Shown here piece after piece: positions 6,922-8,314 of a stretch of DNA of 8,314 nucleotides. Origin of the DNA: Bacteroidales bacterium (lineage in GTDB: Bacteria > Bacteroidota > Bacteroidia > Bacteroidales > UBA10428); NCBI GenBank assembly GCA_030626465.1, contig DAOUOU010000122.1, forward strand, positions 1 to 8,314. The letters are read 5' to 3'. The position numbers and the translations under genes were made by a program. The notes below the pieces were generated by a model. The model was not told where the DNA came from. It saw nothing but the letters and a program-made list of their open reading frames with translations, and ran no database searches. Position 1 is the stretch's first letter; every line of letters starts with the position of its first letter.

Positions 6922-6961
6922 AGCTTTGAGTCCCGATAGCTATCGGGATTGTGGCAAAGCT
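6922..6961. repeat. Nested palindrome: perfect 18-bp core inside 7-bp outer arms
   Basis: The core TCCCGATAGCTATCGGGA (6931-6948) is its own reverse complement. It is enclosed by AGCTTTG (6922-6928) and CAAAGCT (6955-6961), which are also perfectly complementary. As RNA this would be a cruciform-like hairpin; as DNA the core is a fully symmetric site. Confidence 0.75.
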
Positions 6962-6993
6962 ATAATTAACTGTTACACAAACCTGCATGAATG

Positions 6994-7040
6994 GCCTGTC
7001 TGTCTGCGCTAGCCAGGCAGACTTCGTCAGCAGGACAGGC
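6994..7040. repeat. Inverted repeat with internal sub-hairpin
   Basis: GCCTGTC (6994-7000) and GACAGGC (7034-7040) are perfect arms. Inside, GTCTGC (7002-7007) pairs with GCAGAC (7017-7022) around a GCTAGC palindrome (7008-7013). A minor GAC-TTC-GTC turn lies at 7020-7028. Confidence 0.55.
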
Positions 7041-7055
7041 AGGGAAGACACAGAG

Positions 7056-7093
7056 TTTACTTTCAGTGAGGGCTTCGCCGTTCACAAAGTAAA
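7056..7093. repeat. Long stem-loop with GGC-TTC-GCC tip
   Basis: TTTACTTT (7056-7063) pairs with AAAGTAAA (7086-7093). Inside these, GTGA (7066-7069) pairs with TCAC (7082-7085), and GGC (7071-7073) with GCC (7077-7079) around a TTC loop. Only a CA bulge and one G bulge interrupt the stem. No T-run follows on the plus strand, so alone it is not a classical terminator. Confidence 0.65.
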
Positions 7094-7124
7094 AATATCT
7101 CATTTAGTAAATGTTTTTTACTTT
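7086..7124. terminator. Candidate bidirectional terminator between convergent genes
   Basis: AAAGTAAAAA (7086-7095) pairs perfectly over 10 bp with TTTTTACTTT (7115-7124). Between them CATTT/AAATG (7101-7105 and 7109-7113) forms an inner stem. On the plus strand the 3' arm is U-rich and is followed by more T; on the minus strand the 3' arm starts with five T. The stem is AT-rich and weak. It sits 35 nt past the trxB stop and about 245 nt past the oxoamine synthase stop, so it suits trxB better. It competes with the stem at 7056-7093 for the same strand. Confidence 0.35.
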
Positions 7125-7158
7125 TTGGACTGCCACTTATTGTTTTGTATGAGCTTTG

Positions 7159-8157
7159 TTATTTTTCCCCCAAATATCTTTCGGCGTCAATTGCAGCCTG
7201 ACAGCCTGATCCGGCCGCAGTAACAGCCTGTCGATAGTGCGGATCCTGTATGTCGCCACACGCAAATATCCCGGGTACATTGGTTTTACTTGTTCCTGGC
7301 ATAGTTTTTACATAACCCACATCATCGGTATCAAGGTATTTTTTAAATGGCTGGGAATTGGGTGAATGACCTATAGCCAGAAAGAATCCGTCTATTTTAA
7401 TGATTTCCTCAGCTTCATCTGATTCCCCTTTCCGTCTTATCAGCACTGCTTCTTCTACAACCCCCTCGCCTCTGAGTTCTTTGGTATTTCTTTCAAACAG
7501 CACTTCTATATTTTTTGTCTTAAAAACTTTATCCTGCATAACTTTCGATGCACGCAGGTAATTTTTCCTTACAATGAGGTATACCTTGTTACACAGGCCT
7601 GAAAGATACAGTGCTTCTTCAGCAGCAGTGTCACCTCCCCCTACCACAGCTACATCTTTATCTTTATAGAAAAACCCGTCACAAGTGGCACAAGCCGATA
7701 CACCTGATCCCATATACTTTTGTTCGGATTCAAATCCCAGATACTTTGCCGTCGCTCCTGTTGCAATGATAACCGATTCCGCTTCTATGACCTTACCATC
7801 ATCGACGTATACTTTATGTGTCGGACCAGTAAAATCCACATCAGTAACGATCCCGAACCGGCACTCCGTGCCAAATCTCTCGGCCTGTTTTTTAAAATCG
7901 TCCATCATCTTTGGACCGGTCACTCCTTCGGGGTAACCCGGGTAGTTTTCCACATCTGTTGTTGTGGTAAGCTGACCTCCGGGCTGGAGTCCCTCGTACA
8001 GCAAAGGAGAAAGATTTGCCCGGGCAGCATAAATGGCAGCAGTGTATCCGGCAGGTCCTGAACCAATGATCAGACATCTTACTTTTTCAACATCTTTGGA
8101 AGCTGGTTTTCTGTTCTGATCACCTTCCTGATTCTCGAGTGGTTTGAAAAGATCCAT
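7159..8157 (-). CDS. trxB: Thioredoxin-disulfide reductase (NADPH)
   Basis: The 332-residue flavoprotein has the low-molecular-weight thioredoxin reductase layout. The FAD-binding GSGPAG is at 32-37 and GGQLTTTTDVENYPG at 60-74. The redox-active pair C156-A-T-C159 lies in SACATCDGFF. The NADPH-binding GGGDTA is at 173-178, with basic residues R197, K198 and R202 (E. coli has HRRxxxR here). The second FAD motif GIFACGDIQD spans 296-305 and RQAVTAAGSGCQAA 309-322. It transfers electrons from NADPH through FAD to thioredoxin in the cytoplasm. About 25 polar residues (MDLFKPLENQEGDQNRKPAS...) precede the usual start of the fold at VRCLIIGSG. No alternative ATG, GTG or TTG lies in frame between them, so the extension is accepted. 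A candidate promoter is at 8205-8212. The gene is convergent with the oxoamine synthase gene and stands alone here. Confidence 0.96.
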   Translation of the reverse strand: MDLFKPLENQEGDQNRKPASKDVEKVRCLIIGSGPAGYTAAIYAARANLSPLLYEGLQPGGQLTTTTDVENYPGYPEGVTGPKMMDDFKKQAERFGTECRFGIVTDVDFTGPTHKVYVDDGKVIEAESVIIATGATAKYLGFESEQKYMGSGVSACATCDGFFYKDKDVAVVGGGDTAAEEALYLSGLCNKVYLIVRKNYLRASKVMQDKVFKTKNIEVLFERNTKELRGEGVVEEAVLIRRKGESDEAEEIIKIDGFFLAIGHSPNSQPFKKYLDTDDVGYVKTMPGTSKTNVPGIFACGDIQDPHYRQAVTAAGSGCQAAIDAERYLGEK

Positions 8158-8204
8158 ATATTATCGTTTAAACATTTTTAGCATTCGGTTTTTCCAATTA
8201 TCAA

Positions 8205-8212
8205 CAAATATA
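8205..8212 (-). promoter_or_regulatory. Candidate -7 promoter element for trxB
   Basis: The minus strand reads TATATTTG, an exact TAnnTTTG match, 47 nt upstream of the trxB ATG. It predicts a leader of roughly 40 nt. No TTTG/TTG -33 element is found at the usual spacing, so activator help, perhaps through the inverted repeat at 8239-8268, is conceivable. Confidence 0.4.
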
Positions 8213-8238
8213 CCATTTATAGGATTAGATAAATACCA

Positions 8239-8268
8239 GGTTTATTCGTCAGAAAATTTGAATAAACC
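8239..8268. repeat. Perfect 9-bp inverted repeat upstream of the trxB promoter
   Basis: GGTTTATTC (8239-8247) and GAATAAACC (8260-8268) are exactly complementary with a 12-nt spacer. Relative to the predicted trxB start the repeat lies at about -40 to -70, where activators bind. No T-run follows on either strand, which argues against a terminator. A weaker inverted repeat, GTCATA (8278-8283) with TATGAC (8299-8304), lies beyond it towards the window edge. Confidence 0.5.
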
Positions 8269-8314
8269 AGTAAATATGTCATAATCTAGATATGTTTATA
8301 TGACGTATACTGAC

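Larger units (their letters stand above)
6860..7138. repeat. Palindrome-rich non-coding element between convergent genes (candidate REP/MITE-like repeat)
   Basis: The 318-nt gap between the oxoamine synthase gene and trxB has no credible gene but is dense in inverted repeats (listed separately). Its outer edges are imperfect inverted repeats: AAGAGACTGTTCAAAAAG (6860-6877) matches the reverse complement of 7121-7138 (AAGTGGCAGTCCAAAAAG) at 14 of 18 positions. The shared CAAAAAG accounts for half of the matches, and no target-site duplication is visible. Three CTTCG loop sequences (6902-6906, 7022-7026, 7073-7077) recur inside. The composition is visibly more GC-rich than the flanks. A dispersed non-autonomous element is the favoured reading; a structured RNA or compound terminator region is the alternative. 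Confidence 0.4.

Noticed and set aside
6767..7051. Minus-strand 94-codon open frame overlapping the end of the oxoamine synthase gene and the repeat element
   Set aside because: It is a translation through the palindromic repeats, overlaps a real gene antisense, and shows no domain or start-site support. It may recur as a spurious hypothetical wherever the repeat occurs.
7101..7113. CATTTAGTAAATG followed by TTTTTT as a stand-alone terminator
   Set aside because: The stem is five AT-rich pairs with a 3-nt loop, too weak alone. It makes sense only as the inner part of the 7086-7124 stem.
6860..7138. Complete insertion sequence
   Set aside because: There is no transposase-like frame and the segment is only about 280 nt, so at most it is a non-autonomous element.
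6987..7223. Plus-strand 78-codon open frame running from the repeat region into trxB antisense
   Set aside because: It spans hairpin arms and the antisense of trxB codons, with no promoter or recognisable protein features.
8278..8304. GTCATA/TATGAC inverted repeat near the right edge
   Set aside because: Six-base arms 15 nt apart in AT-rich DNA are easily expected by chance, and the neighbouring gene is outside the window.

Overview
The window reads as ordinary chromosomal core sequence from a member of the Bacteroidota. The evidence is the gene set and order (bamD, rpoZ, coaBC, a DUF4835/PorD-type gene, recN), a FabI N-terminus of the Bacteroidota type, the absence of Shine-Dalgarno sequences, and matches to the Bacteroidota promoter (-7 TAnnTTTG, -33 TTTG) upstream of several genes. 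No rRNA, tRNA, CRISPR array, transposase or phage gene was seen.

Layout. Positions 1-144 hold the first 48 codons of a minus-strand fabI, cut by the window edge. Positions 251-5308 hold five minus-strand genes transcribed in the order bamD (5308), rpoZ (4469), coaBC (4139), DUF4835/porD-like (2914), recN (1906 to 251). The gaps are 26, 15, 4 and 99 nt, so at least the first four look like one operon. The operon's probable promoter lies at 5328-5356. Divergent from it, a plus-strand PLP-dependent alpha-oxoamine synthase family gene runs 5581-6840 from a GTG start behind a near-consensus promoter (5522-5552). Convergent to that gene, trxB (thioredoxin reductase) runs from 8157 to 7159 on the minus strand. 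Its upstream region (8158-8314) carries a candidate promoter and a perfect 9-bp inverted repeat.

Functions. The genes serve envelope, housekeeping and repair roles: fatty acid elongation (FabI), beta-barrel outer membrane protein assembly (BamD), RNA polymerase assembly (omega), coenzyme A synthesis (CoaBC), a secreted protein linked to type IX secretion, double-strand break repair (RecN), a sphingoid/sulfonolipid-type or amino-ketone-forming condensation, and thiol redox balance (TrxB).

Most unusual parts. First, the 318-nt space between the convergent oxoamine synthase and trxB genes is packed with nested inverted repeats, including a perfect 18-bp palindrome and two mutually exclusive stems. 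Imperfect inverted repeats flank it, suggesting a dispersed, possibly MITE- or REP-like non-coding element. Second, an uninterrupted A10 tract in the coaBC linker is placed so that a one-base slip in either direction stops translation within a few codons, which would release a free CoaC domain. No clearly new multi-gene system is visible.
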